A stretch of 22,382 nucleotides of DNA from JAUXEH01 sp965602945 (GTDB lineage: Bacteria > Acidobacteriota > Aminicenantia > Aminicenantales > Aminicenantaceae). Under the pieces are notes generated by a model that searched no databases, was not told where the DNA came from, and was given only the letters and a program-made list of their open reading frames with translations. A program made the position numbers and the translations under genes. Of the stretch, positions 15,066 to 22,382 are shown piece by piece. The stretch covers positions 1 through 22,382 of the forward strand of contig CBFDBC010000032.1 in the NCBI GenBank assembly GCA_965602945.1, given 5' to 3'. Positions within the stretch are counted from its first letter, which is position 1, and every line of letters starts with the position of its first letter.

Positions 15066-16883
15066 TCACTTCTTCTGAAGTTCGGCGGCGATGGCCTCCG
15101 CCATGTTGGTCGTCACCTCTTCCACGTATTGTCTGGCGGCTTCGGCGTCAAAGGCGGCCGGATCCCCGGCATAACCGAGAGGGGTCACGGCCTTCATGTC
15201 TTTGATCCATCGCCCCGCATCCGCCCAACTCAGCCGGGTCGGCTCCAGGATTCGGGCGAGCTTGGTGTCCACCAGCCCGGGCAGATAGGCGGCCACGATC
15301 CCCGTCTCGAGCCATCCGGCATGGACATCCATGTACCGGGGAGGACTGGCCTCAAGAGAAGTAGCCGCGAAGAAGAGGATATGCGGTTCTTTTCCGGTAA
15401 GAGAAGTCCGCGCGGCCCTGGCTTCGGAAAGAAGGAAGTTTACACGCATGTCCAGGCTCCCTCCGGCCTTTTTCAGCGTCTCGATGATCACGGAATTGTG
15501 CGTCCCGTCGCCGTGGCTGTTGATGAAGAAGACCCGGTCGAGGCCCCAGCTCTTCAGCGAAGCCAGGGTGTCATGGAGCACGGCTTCCAGGGTCTCATCC
15601 CGGACGGTGAATGTGCCCGGAAAAACATGGGAAGACCGGTTGATCCCCCAGTAAAAGGGAGGAGCGATGAGTGTGGGGATCCCGCGTGCTTCCAGCTTGC
15701 GGCGTGTCAGCTTGCACCAGAGGGAGCCCAGGTAGGAATCGATGCCGCACACCATGTGCGGCCCGTGCTCCTCGATGACCGCGGTGTTCAGCAGGACGAT
15801 GGCCCCTTCAGCCGCAGCTTTTTCCACCTCCTGCCAGGTCATGTCCACCATGGTCTCATCGAAGATGGAATAATCCCGGGCCTCGAAGGACACTTCGCCT
15901 GGCGCTGCCGGGGAATGACCCCTTGCTTCGAGGAAGCCCGCGATGGACTCCGCGATTCCGCTGCAAAATGCCCCGTGCCATTCCCCCATCTCCTCTATGT
16001 TGTAGGCTGCGGGATCTCCGAAGTATCCCAGAGGGGTCACCTTGCGGGCATCCTGCACCCAGGCCCCCGCATCCTGCATGGTCAGCCGGGTCGGCTCAAG
16101 GGTCCGGGCCATCTCCAGGTCGACCTGGTCCGGGAAATGGGCGGCCATGACTCCGGTCTCCCCTGCGCCGGCATGCAGGTCCAGATAATCCTGAGGCTCT
16201 TCCTCTTCCGGGGGGGTCTTGTGGACGAGCAGGAAGGATTCTTTCCCCGTGAATCCGAACCGGGCGACATCATAGTCCGGCATCACGAAATAGACGTTCA
16301 TGTCTGGGTCCTGGGCTTCGCTGATCACGGCCTGCAGGAGTGTCCGCAGATGCGTGCCGTCATAATGCCAGTTGATGTTGAACACCTCTGTGAAGCCCCA
16401 GCTTTTGAGCGAGGCGAGCGTGTCCTTGAGCAGGCCCTTCATCGTGCTGTCCCGTACCGTGAAGGTCCCGGGAAAGACATGGGTGGTTCCGTTCCGCCCC
16501 CAGAAATAGGGCGGGGCGATGAGCGTCCGGACCCCACGGGATTCCAGCTCACGGCGTGCGAGTTTGCAGGTCTGGTAGGCCAGGTAGGTGTCGACGCCGT
16601 TCCCCATGTGGGGCCCGTGTTCTTCGACCACGGCTGTCGGCAGCAGGACGATGGCGCCTTCCTCCGCCGCCCTCTCGATCTCCTGCCAGGTCATGTCCGC
16701 CATGGTCTCGTTGAAGATAGAATACCCTCCGGAGGTCAAAGACTCCGGATCCGTGATCTCTGCAAGGACAGCAGTTTCCTGCACAGCTGCAGACTCCTGC
16801 TCATCGGCCGGTTGCTGGGAGCATGATGCCGCACACATCAAGATCGCAAAAAAAATGAAGGCTGGGATCGTACTTGTTTTCAT
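15066..16883 (-). CDS. Exported tandem-creatininase protein (two creatinine-amidohydrolase-like domains), probable lipoprotein
   Basis: This 605-residue protein has a signal peptide ending in a lipobox-like AASC (Cys21), a short polar linker and two creatininase-family domains (~53-320 and ~340-600) that are clearly duplicates of each other. Domain 1 has EEHGPH (87-92) with Asp98, then NWHYDGTH and HAGAGET. Domain 2 has EEHGPH...D, NSHGDGTH and HAGWLET. The positions of the binuclear metal ligands (Glu, His, Asp, His) are therefore kept in both, with Asp in place of the second-motif Glu. Known relatives hydrolyse creatinine or act on cyclic amides in cofactor pathways, usually as cytoplasmic single-domain oligomers. 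Export and tandem fusion are unusual. The ATG is supported by AAGGGG eight bases upstream. Substrate is unknown. Confidence 0.85.
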   Translation of the reverse strand: MKTSTIPAFIFFAILMCAASCSQQPADEQESAAVQETAVLAEITDPESLTSGGYSIFNETMADMTWQEIERAAEEGAIVLLPTAVVEEHGPHMGNGVDTYLAYQTCKLARRELESRGVRTLIAPPYFWGRNGTTHVFPGTFTVRDSTMKGLLKDTLASLKSWGFTEVFNINWHYDGTHLRTLLQAVISEAQDPDMNVYFVMPDYDVARFGFTGKESFLLVHKTPPEEEEPQDYLDLHAGAGETGVMAAHFPDQVDLEMARTLEPTRLTMQDAGAWVQDARKVTPLGYFGDPAAYNIEEMGEWHGAFCSGIAESIAGFLEARGHSPAAPGEVSFEARDYSIFDETMVDMTWQEVEKAAAEGAIVLLNTAVIEEHGPHMVCGIDSYLGSLWCKLTRRKLEARGIPTLIAPPFYWGINRSSHVFPGTFTVRDETLEAVLHDTLASLKSWGLDRVFFINSHGDGTHNSVIIETLKKAGGSLDMRVNFLLSEARAARTSLTGKEPHILFFAATSLEASPPRYMDVHAGWLETGIVAAYLPGLVDTKLARILEPTRLSWADAGRWIKDMKAVTPLGYAGDPAAFDAEAARQYVEEVTTNMAEAIAAELQKK

Positions 16884-17089
16884 TCTTATTACCCCTTGTT
16901 TTTTAGGATTCCTGAATTTTACCTCATAACCGGAGTCGCACCTTTATCATTTCTATCAGATATTACTCAACACTGCCAGGAATTATTCACCCTGTTTTCC
17001 AGGAAATCTCAATAATCCCTCCCCCACTACTTTACACACTTGCCGAAGTTCATGTGGTAGGATAAGGTATCATCTAAGAGGGAAACCGT

Positions 17090-18205
17090 ATGAAAAAAAG
17101 ACAGCTCTGGATCGGGTTATTAATCTCAGCATCTTTCGTTCTGGCCGGCCTCAACACAGGCTGCGGCAGGCAGGAGTCTCCAGATGAATCCCCTGCAGCA
17201 TCCGTCGAGACCGCTGATGTATCTCAGGGAAAGGCAGCCTGGGAAACGGTCATTGTCGCACGCCGGGACATTGATCCGAACATCCGGGCCAGAGGGATCA
17301 TCAAACCCAGCGTGGGTTCGGAGGTGAAGGTGGGATCCCGGGTTTCTGGAATCGTGAGCCGGCTGCATGTCAAGACCGGCGACAAAGTCACGAAGGGTCA
17401 GCTCCTGGCCGAGCTCGATCCCACCGAGCTGCAGGCCCAGCTGAACCAGGCGGAAGCCACGCTCAGCAACGCCCGCGCCCAGCAGGAGTACGCCCGCCTG
17501 GATGTCGAACGAAAGCGGACGCTTTTCCAGGACAACCTGGTGTCGCAGAACGAGCTGGACCGGGCAGAGAGGACCTATGAGGTGGCGGAGTCCTCGGTCG
17601 AACAGGCCGTCGCCAACCTGGACTACGCCCGCATCCAGGTGCGCCATACCAGGATCAGTTCGCCCATCTCGGGCGTGGTCGCCTCGGTGACCACTCAGGA
17701 AGGCGAGACCGTGGCCGCCAGTTTCTCCGCACCCACCTTCGTGACCATCATCGACCTCGACCGTCTGGAGGTCTGGGCCTATGTGGACGAGATCGACATC
17801 GGGCGCGTCAAAGAAGGACAGAAAGCGATCTTCGGAGTGGAGACCTATTCGGGCACCAACTTCGAGGGCACGGTCACGACCATCTATCCCAAAGCGGAGA
17901 TCCTGGACGGCGGCGTAAAATACGTGACCATCCTCCAGATAGAACTGATCGCTGGTAAACACCTGAGGCCGGAGATGTCGACCCGGGTCATGCTGCTGCT
18001 GGAAAAGATCCCGAATGCCCTGGTGGTCCCGAGTGAGGCCATACATCGGGGCGAGCTCGAAAAATTCGTCTATGTGCTGGAGGGAGACTCCCCGGTCAGG
18101 CGGGTCGTTACAGCAGGGTCTGGAGACGGAGAGGTGACCGAGATCATGGCCGGTCTGGAAGCAGGAGACAAGGTCATCATCGGTGACCTCGAAGGCAAGA
18201 TCTGA
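17090..18205 (+). CDS. Periplasmic adaptor of an efflux system (HlyD/MacA-like membrane fusion protein)
   Basis: This 371-residue protein has an N-terminal signal or anchor and a lipobox-like LNTGC (Cys25), then the usual adaptor layout. A lipoyl half-motif (VSGIVSRLHVKTGDKVTKGQ) is followed by an alpha-helical hairpin (~110-175), a second lipoyl half (ISSPISGVVASVTTQEGE) and beta-barrel and membrane-proximal domains with a conserved VVPSEAI. The KVGSRVSG start and hairpin resemble MacA, partner of the MacB ABC transporter. No MacB/ABC or RND pump and no TolC gene is next to it, so the partner must lie elsewhere. The start is supported by AGAGGG seven bases upstream; a weak promoter-like pair (TTGCCG-N17-TAAGGT, 17040-17068) precedes it. 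It is divergent from the creatininase gene across 206 bp in which I see no further gene. Confidence 0.88.
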   Translation: MKKRQLWIGLLISASFVLAGLNTGCGRQESPDESPAASVETADVSQGKAAWETVIVARRDIDPNIRARGIIKPSVGSEVKVGSRVSGIVSRLHVKTGDKVTKGQLLAELDPTELQAQLNQAEATLSNARAQQEYARLDVERKRTLFQDNLVSQNELDRAERTYEVAESSVEQAVANLDYARIQVRHTRISSPISGVVASVTTQEGETVAASFSAPTFVTIIDLDRLEVWAYVDEIDIGRVKEGQKAIFGVETYSGTNFEGTVTTIYPKAEILDGGVKYVTILQIELIAGKHLRPEMSTRVMLLLEKIPNALVVPSEAIHRGELEKFVYVLEGDSPVRRVVTAGSGDGEVTEIMAGLEAGDKVIIGDLEGKI

Positions 18206-18273
18206 CACGGTCTTTTCCATGGTTTGCGTACAAACAGGTCTGATATTTCTGGAAGCTTCAAGTGTAGGTAGCC

Positions 18274-19413
18274 TTGATTAGAGCCTCCCGTGAATTTCAG
18301 GTCTTTGCCAAACCGGCCGGGCCGACCTGCAACCTGGGCTGCAGCTACTGCTACTACCTGGGCAAAGAATCCCTCTTTCTGAGCACCACGACCCTGCTTA
18401 TGCCCGAAGACCTCCTGGAGTCGTACATCACCCAGCACATCGCAGCCTGCCCCGAACCCGAAGTCCGCTTCTCCTGGCACGGGGGGGAGCCGACGCTGCT
18501 GGGGCTTGACACCTTCAGAAACATTGTGGAGCTGCAGCAGAAGCACAAGCAGCCCGGGCAGACGATCCTCAACGGCATGCAGACCAACGGGACCCTCCTC
18601 GACAGCGCCTGGGGCCGCTTCCTGGCAGAGGAGGGATTCACGGTGGGCCTCAGCCTGGACGGACCGAGATCTCTGCACGACCGCCACCGTGTCACCAAGG
18701 ACCTGAAACCAACCTTCGATCGGGCTTTAAGGGGCTATGAGATCCTGTGTGAGTATGAAGTGGGCTGCGACATCCTGTGTGTGGTGAATGCCCACAACGT
18801 ACACCATCCCCTCGAGGTCTACCGCTTTTTCAAGCAGATCGGGGCCGCGTATGTTACATTTCTGCCTTTGGTCGAGGGCCCTTCAAGCGCCGGCGGCGCT
18901 GTCGGTCCCCTTACGGTCCCGGCCGAGGCCTGGGGAGATTTCCTCTGCGCCATCTTCGACGAATGGCTGGAGCGGGACTTGGGCCGGATCAAGGTCCAGA
19001 TCTTCGAGGAGGCAGCCCGGACGGCCTTCGGGCAGGAACATTCCCTGTGTATTTTTCGGCCGGTCTGCGGCGACATCCCCGTGGTCGAACACAACGGAGA
19101 CTTCTTTTCCTGCGACCACTTCGTCGATGCCGCACACCGGTTGGGGAACATCCGTGAAACCCAGCTGGTCGAACTACTCGAGAGCGCGGAGCAGCGGGCC
19201 TTCGGGCAGGCCAAACTCGAGAGCATCCCACAGTACTGCCGAGCCTGTGAGGTCAGGGACATGTGCAACGGGGAGTGCCCGAAGAACCGCTTCCTCCGGA
19301 CCCCGGATGGGGAGGCCGGGCTGAACTATCTTTGCTCAGGCTACAGGCGCTTCTTCAATCACTGCCAGCCCTGGGTCATTGAAGTCGGGGCGGAATGGCA
19401 CCGGCAGATATAG
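18274..19413 (+). CDS. Anaerobic sulfatase-maturating enzyme (radical SAM/SPASM)
   Basis: This 379-residue radical SAM protein has the cluster motif CNLGCSYC (C19, C23, C26) and a SAM-binding WHGGEPTLLG segment. The C-terminal SPASM domain has the AnSME cysteine spacing: C-x5-C-x14-C, then C-x2-C-x5-C-x3-C, and a late Cys. The SCDHFV segment holds the Asp that AnSME uses for catalysis. The enzyme oxidises the active-site Cys or Ser of type-I sulfatases to formylglycine under anaerobic conditions. No sulfatase gene is present in the window. The start is a TTG; an in-frame GTG 12 bases upstream is followed at once by a stop, and AGGT precedes the TTG. It lies 68 bp after the adaptor gene on the same strand. 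A SPASM peptide maturase is the alternative. Confidence 0.85.
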   Translation: MIRASREFQVFAKPAGPTCNLGCSYCYYLGKESLFLSTTTLLMPEDLLESYITQHIAACPEPEVRFSWHGGEPTLLGLDTFRNIVELQQKHKQPGQTILNGMQTNGTLLDSAWGRFLAEEGFTVGLSLDGPRSLHDRHRVTKDLKPTFDRALRGYEILCEYEVGCDILCVVNAHNVHHPLEVYRFFKQIGAAYVTFLPLVEGPSSAGGAVGPLTVPAEAWGDFLCAIFDEWLERDLGRIKVQIFEEAARTAFGQEHSLCIFRPVCGDIPVVEHNGDFFSCDHFVDAAHRLGNIRETQLVELLESAEQRAFGQAKLESIPQYCRACEVRDMCNGECPKNRFLRTPDGEAGLNYLCSGYRRFFNHCQPWVIEVGAEWHRQI

Positions 19414-19417
19414 AATA

Positions 19418-20275
19418 TCAGGCCGTCAGCTTCTCCTTGAAGAACGCGATCGTGCGTTTCCAGGCAAGCGCGGCCGCCTCCTTGTGATAGCGGGAACCTG
19501 TGTCGTTGAAGAAGGCATGGCCGGCCCCCTCGTACACATAGATCTTGTGTTCGATGCCGGCGGCCTTAAGGGCCTTTTCGAAGGCGGGGATGCCGGCATT
19601 GATCCTGGTGTCGTCACCGCCGTAGTGGCAGAGCATGGAGGCCTTGATCTTGGGCACATCCTCCACAGTCGGCTGTGACCCATAAAAGGGGACCGCGGCC
19701 GCAAGGTCCGCAGAGTTGACGGCGACCTGGTTGGTCATGCTCCCACCCCAGCAGAATCCCGTGCAGCCGACCCTGCCCGTGGACTTGGGATGCGTCTTCA
19801 GATACTCGACCGCGGCCACATAGTTCTTCATCGTGGCCGCTCGGTCCAGCTCCCGCATTTTAGTCCGCGCCTCATCCACATCCTCCGGCGTCCCTCCCAG
19901 AGGAGAGCAGGCGTCCGGCGCTATGGCGATGAATCCCTCCAGGGCCATTCGGCGGGCCACGTCCCGTGTGTGTGGATTGAGCCCCCGGTTCTCGTGGATT
20001 ACGATCACGGCCGGGAGTTTTCCAGCATCCTTGGGCATGGCGAGATGGGCCATCATCTTGCCAGTGGCCGCGGGGTATTCGATGTCTTCGACATGCAGCC
20101 GGGGGTCGTCTCTGGCCACGACCTGTGCCCGGAGGTGGCTGTTCTCCAGCAGGGGAAGCAGCGTGCAGGCCGCGGCCGTTCCGCCTGCCAGGACGGCGAG
20201 CCTCTTCAGAAATCCTCGCCGGTCCAGACTTCCGCCGGCATACGCATCGTATAGATCCAGTACTTTCTGATCCAT
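19418..20275 (-). CDS. Tat-exported dienelactone-hydrolase-family protein
   Basis: This 285-residue protein has an N-terminal twin-arginine signal (DRRGFLKRL, R19-R20, then a hydrophobic stretch), so it should be exported folded. The mature part is a dienelactone hydrolase: HENRGLNPHTRDVARR, the nucleophile elbow GFCWGG with Cys175, a GGDDTRINAG region with the acid, and GAGHAFFND with the His. The Cys-Asp-His triad is complete. Canonical members open dienelactones in aromatic degradation; many relatives act on other esters. The ATG is preceded by a near-perfect AAGGAGGT. It is 27 bp downstream of the TPR-protein stop on the same strand, so the two are probably co-transcribed. It ends 4 bp from the convergent radical SAM gene. 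Confidence 0.88.
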   Translation of the reverse strand: MDQKVLDLYDAYAGGSLDRRGFLKRLAVLAGGTAAACTLLPLLENSHLRAQVVARDDPRLHVEDIEYPAATGKMMAHLAMPKDAGKLPAVIVIHENRGLNPHTRDVARRMALEGFIAIAPDACSPLGGTPEDVDEARTKMRELDRAATMKNYVAAVEYLKTHPKSTGRVGCTGFCWGGSMTNQVAVNSADLAAAVPFYGSQPTVEDVPKIKASMLCHYGGDDTRINAGIPAFEKALKAAGIEHKIYVYEGAGHAFFNDTGSRYHKEAAALAWKRTIAFFKEKLTA

Positions 20276-20302
20276 GATACCTCCTTTTTTCTCTCCGAAT
20301 CT

Positions 20303-22382
20303 TTAATAATCTTTCAGCTCGGCCAGCCTCTCTCCGGCCAATGCCATTTCCGCAATTGTCGAATCTGTTTCCTCCCAGAGGAATAGAAACTTCTCGTAAT
20401 ATTCGACGGCTCTGGTAGAGTCGCCGGTCTTCTCCAGGGCCCGGGCCAGCTGATAGTGGGCCTGGATCCAAGGAACCATTCCTTCGTAGCTGATCCAGGA
20501 CATATCGATCAATCGGGAAGATGTGTCCACGGCCTCATCCCAGCGTTCCGCCCCTGCATAGGCCTTGACCAGAGCTTCAGTCAAAAAAGGATTGTCATAG
20601 GATTGTACAGCTCGGATCGCCTCCAGGGCTTCCAGCGAGGCTTCTGTTTCCCCCCTGGCAGCCAGTATCTCCGCCTCCAGGATGTTGTGCCTCCGCAGGG
20701 TGTCCCTGTTGTAGTTCTCGTTCGCTGCGATCCAGGTTTGTATGGTATCCAGGACACCTGCGGCCTGCTCGATCCCGCCCGCATCCACCATGGCACGTCC
20801 CAGGAGCGAGTGCATCCAGATCCAGCCCCCTGTGAGGGGAACAAGATCGACGGAGTCATCGAGCAGCTTCAATGCCGCCTCATCGTTCCCTCGCGCCGTC
20901 TCGCCGATCGCCCACCAGAGCCTGTTGCGTGCGACACTGGCCATGGCCTTCAGAGACTCATGGAGGAGAGAGGCCTGCTCGAAATGCTCGGCGGCAGCAT
21001 TAAAACGGCCGCGACGCAGTTCCAGCTGGCCCAGAGACCGGTAGGCGCTCCCCCTCTCATTGGCGTTGGTGTGGATCGTACGTTTCTCGAACACGGTTTG
21101 TGCCTCCTCCAACCGGTCCGCCTCGATCAAAGTAATCCCGTACTCATGGTTCAGGTTTCCCTGGAGCTCCCAGTTGGGGTTCACCTCGAACGCCCGCTGA
21201 TAAAATTGGATGGCCTCCTCCACACGACCCTCACCGCCAAGGGAACCCGCCGTGTTGATCAAGGCCGAGGCATGCTGGGGATTCAGACGGAGGACATCCT
21301 GGTAGGTCTTGATAGCCTGGTCCATGTCGCGTATATTCCGGTACATGTTCCCGAGATTGTACTGTACATCGATATCATCGGGATATCGCTCCAGGTGCAG
21401 CTTGTAGAAGCGGATCGCCTCTTCCGGACGGCTCATGCCGCCGTGATAGAGGGCTTGAATCAAGTATTCCTCCCGGGGACCGACGCGTTCGATCCGCTTC
21501 AGCGCCTCCTGGAAGTTTGCCTCCGCCTTCTCCAAGTTGCGAAATATATAAGATGCATAAGCGTTGCCAAGTGCCGCATAGACCATGGCAAAATCCGGAT
21601 CGATCTTGAGCGCTTCTTGGTAGTGATCAACCGCTTCCTGGTATTGCCCCGCGGACCAGGCCAGTCGGCCACTGGAATACCGCTGCAGCGCCTCCAGGGA
21701 TCGTGTGGTTACTGCCGCAAGGGGCTTGCCCTGCAGCTGAACCGAGTCCAGGGATTCGCCCAGGCCCTGGCGCAGGTCCCGGATCGCGGAATCCAGGCTG
21801 TCGAGCAGTCCGTCTTCATTTTCGGCACGCTCTGCAAAACTGGCGACTGTGTCTCCTGACACGGGGGAGATCAAGCTCAACGTCAGAAGGTACTGCTCTC
21901 CCACCCTGCTCAACTCGGGCACGATGAGCCCCTTGATCCGAGCCCGCAGGCAGATCTCACTACCGATGGTTTGGTCAACCAGAGTATCCGACGGCTTCTC
22001 CATGAGCTTCAACACGCTGTTGACACGTGATTTCGACACCACATTGACGTATTCGGATTCCTCGAGGCCGACCTTCAACGCCAGAGACAGCGCCTTGCCC
22101 AGTTCGGCCTGGTCCTCCTGGTTTTGAAAATCCGCAATCAGGACCCAGTCCCGCTCCCCAAATCCCAACAGCGAGGTGGGCTTCAATAAAAAGAAAAGAA
22201 CGACAGCCAGAATCACAGGCATGGCGATCGTTAAGATCGTCCGCACAGGAGAGGAAAACCAGCTCCTCATGAATAAAGCCGCGCTCTCAGTGGTAGAGAT
22301 CGTCTCTATTGTGCTCCTCTTTTCACCCACGATCTCTTCGGTATCCGACAGCTGGAACGCGACGTCTCCCGCGGAAACTGAC
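20303..22382 (-). CDS. Membrane TPR protein, probable C-terminal part of a Ser/Thr protein kinase (5' end beyond window)
   Basis: The frame is open to the right edge, so the N-terminus is missing; GTG 22330 is probably not the true start. The visible order is a short cytoplasmic segment, one transmembrane helix (ILTIAMPVILAVVLFFLL), a FlgO/TolB-like periplasmic domain (DWVLIADFQNQ to ~residue 200 counted from the GTG) and then about eight TPR-like repeats, for example AVDHYQEALKIDPDF, AIRFYKLHLERYPDD and AIKTYQDVLRLNPQH. The residues at the very edge (SAGDVAFQL) resemble the end of bacterial Ser/Thr kinase domains in which this kinase-TM-FlgO-TPR layout is common. Function would be signalling or protein-protein contact. 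Kinase identity is inference; the TPR assignment is strong. Confidence 0.83.
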   Translation of the reverse strand, partial: SVSAGDVAFQLSDTEEIVGEKRSTIETISTTESAALFMRSWFSSPVRTILTIAMPVILAVVLFFLLKPTSLLGFGERDWVLIADFQNQEDQAELGKALSLALKVGLEESEYVNVVSKSRVNSVLKLMEKPSDTLVDQTIGSEICLRARIKGLIVPELSRVGEQYLLTLSLISPVSGDTVASFAERAENEDGLLDSLDSAIRDLRQGLGESLDSVQLQGKPLAAVTTRSLEALQRYSSGRLAWSAGQYQEAVDHYQEALKIDPDFAMVYAALGNAYASYIFRNLEKAEANFQEALKRIERVGPREEYLIQALYHGGMSRPEEAIRFYKLHLERYPDDIDVQYNLGNMYRNIRDMDQAIKTYQDVLRLNPQHASALINTAGSLGGEGRVEEAIQFYQRAFEVNPNWELQGNLNHEYGITLIEADRLEEAQTVFEKRTIHTNANERGSAYRSLGQLELRRGRFNAAAEHFEQASLLHESLKAMASVARNRLWWAIGETARGNDEAALKLLDDSVDLVPLTGGWIWMHSLLGRAMVDAGGIEQAAGVLDTIQTWIAANENYNRDTLRRHNILEAEILAARGETEASLEALEAIRAVQSYDNPFLTEALVKAYAGAERWDEAVDTSSRLIDMSWISYEGMVPWIQAHYQLARALEKTGDSTRAVEYYEKFLFLWEETDSTIAEMALAGERLAELKDY

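Noticed and set aside
15027..16826. 599-codon open frame on the plus strand
   Set aside because: It lies antisense to the tandem creatininase gene, whose signal peptide, duplicated motifs and ribosome binding site are convincing. The plus-strand product shows no domain and is a by-product of high GC.
18219..18281. 20-residue open frame between the adaptor and radical SAM genes, considered as a RiPP precursor
   Set aside because: No Shine-Dalgarno sequence; it overlaps the maturase start; the product has no leader/core pattern; and the radical SAM protein has sulfatase-maturase features.

Overview
This is a GC-rich bacterial window holding 14 recognisable protein genes (two cut by the window edges) and no RNA genes, insertion sequences or CRISPR arrays that I can see. 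The organism looks like a didermic, probably anaerobic or facultatively anaerobic bacterium. The support is lipoprotein-type signals, an RND/ABC-type periplasmic adaptor, a Tat-exported hydrolase, many ferredoxin-type Fe-S proteins, a thiamine-pyrophosphate 2-oxoacid:ferredoxin oxidoreductase and an oxygen-sensitive radical SAM sulfatase maturase. The TPR protein at the right end seems to be the tail of a Ser/Thr kinase of a kind common in Acidobacteriota, Aminicenantes, Gemmatimonadota and relatives. Exact taxonomy cannot be fixed from the sequence alone.

Left edge (1-2998): a membrane-anchored alpha/beta hydrolase (minus, partial), a single-domain PilZ protein (minus) and, divergently, an APC-family amino-acid permease.

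Centre (3000-14635): a plus-strand redox cluster. It starts with a leader containing mutually exclusive hairpins and an IorA-like TPP enzyme that lacks both its usual C-terminal ferredoxin domain and an IorB partner. A near-consensus sigma70 promoter (4893-4921) then precedes three genes joined by 4-bp ATGA overlaps. They are (i) a GlcD-type FAD oxidase fused to a two-cluster Fe-S domain, interrupted by one in-frame TAG at 6499-6501; (ii) a 971-residue protein with two ferredoxin modules and two tandem glutamate-synthase-type FMN barrels, the first degenerate; and (iii) a class-II glutamine amidotransferase fused directly to the GXGXG domain of glutamate synthase. Together (ii) and (iii) form a rearranged, two-piece glutamate synthase with an unusual dehydrogenase/Fe-S electron donor. 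A UbiA-family prenyltransferase and a DUF362 protein follow closely.

Right part (14656-22382): an antibiotic-biosynthesis-monooxygenase-fold protein and a secreted tandem creatininase (both minus), then divergently a MacA-like adaptor and an anaerobic sulfatase-maturating enzyme (plus). Last come a Tat-exported dienelactone hydrolase and a FlgO-like/TPR membrane protein (both minus).

Working model (inference): the permease, IorA-like enzyme and split glutamate synthase/FAD-Fe-S module act together in amino-acid uptake and redox-linked nitrogen transfer. The strongest points for follow-up are the rearranged glutamate synthase with its Fe-S-rich partners and the in-frame amber codon.
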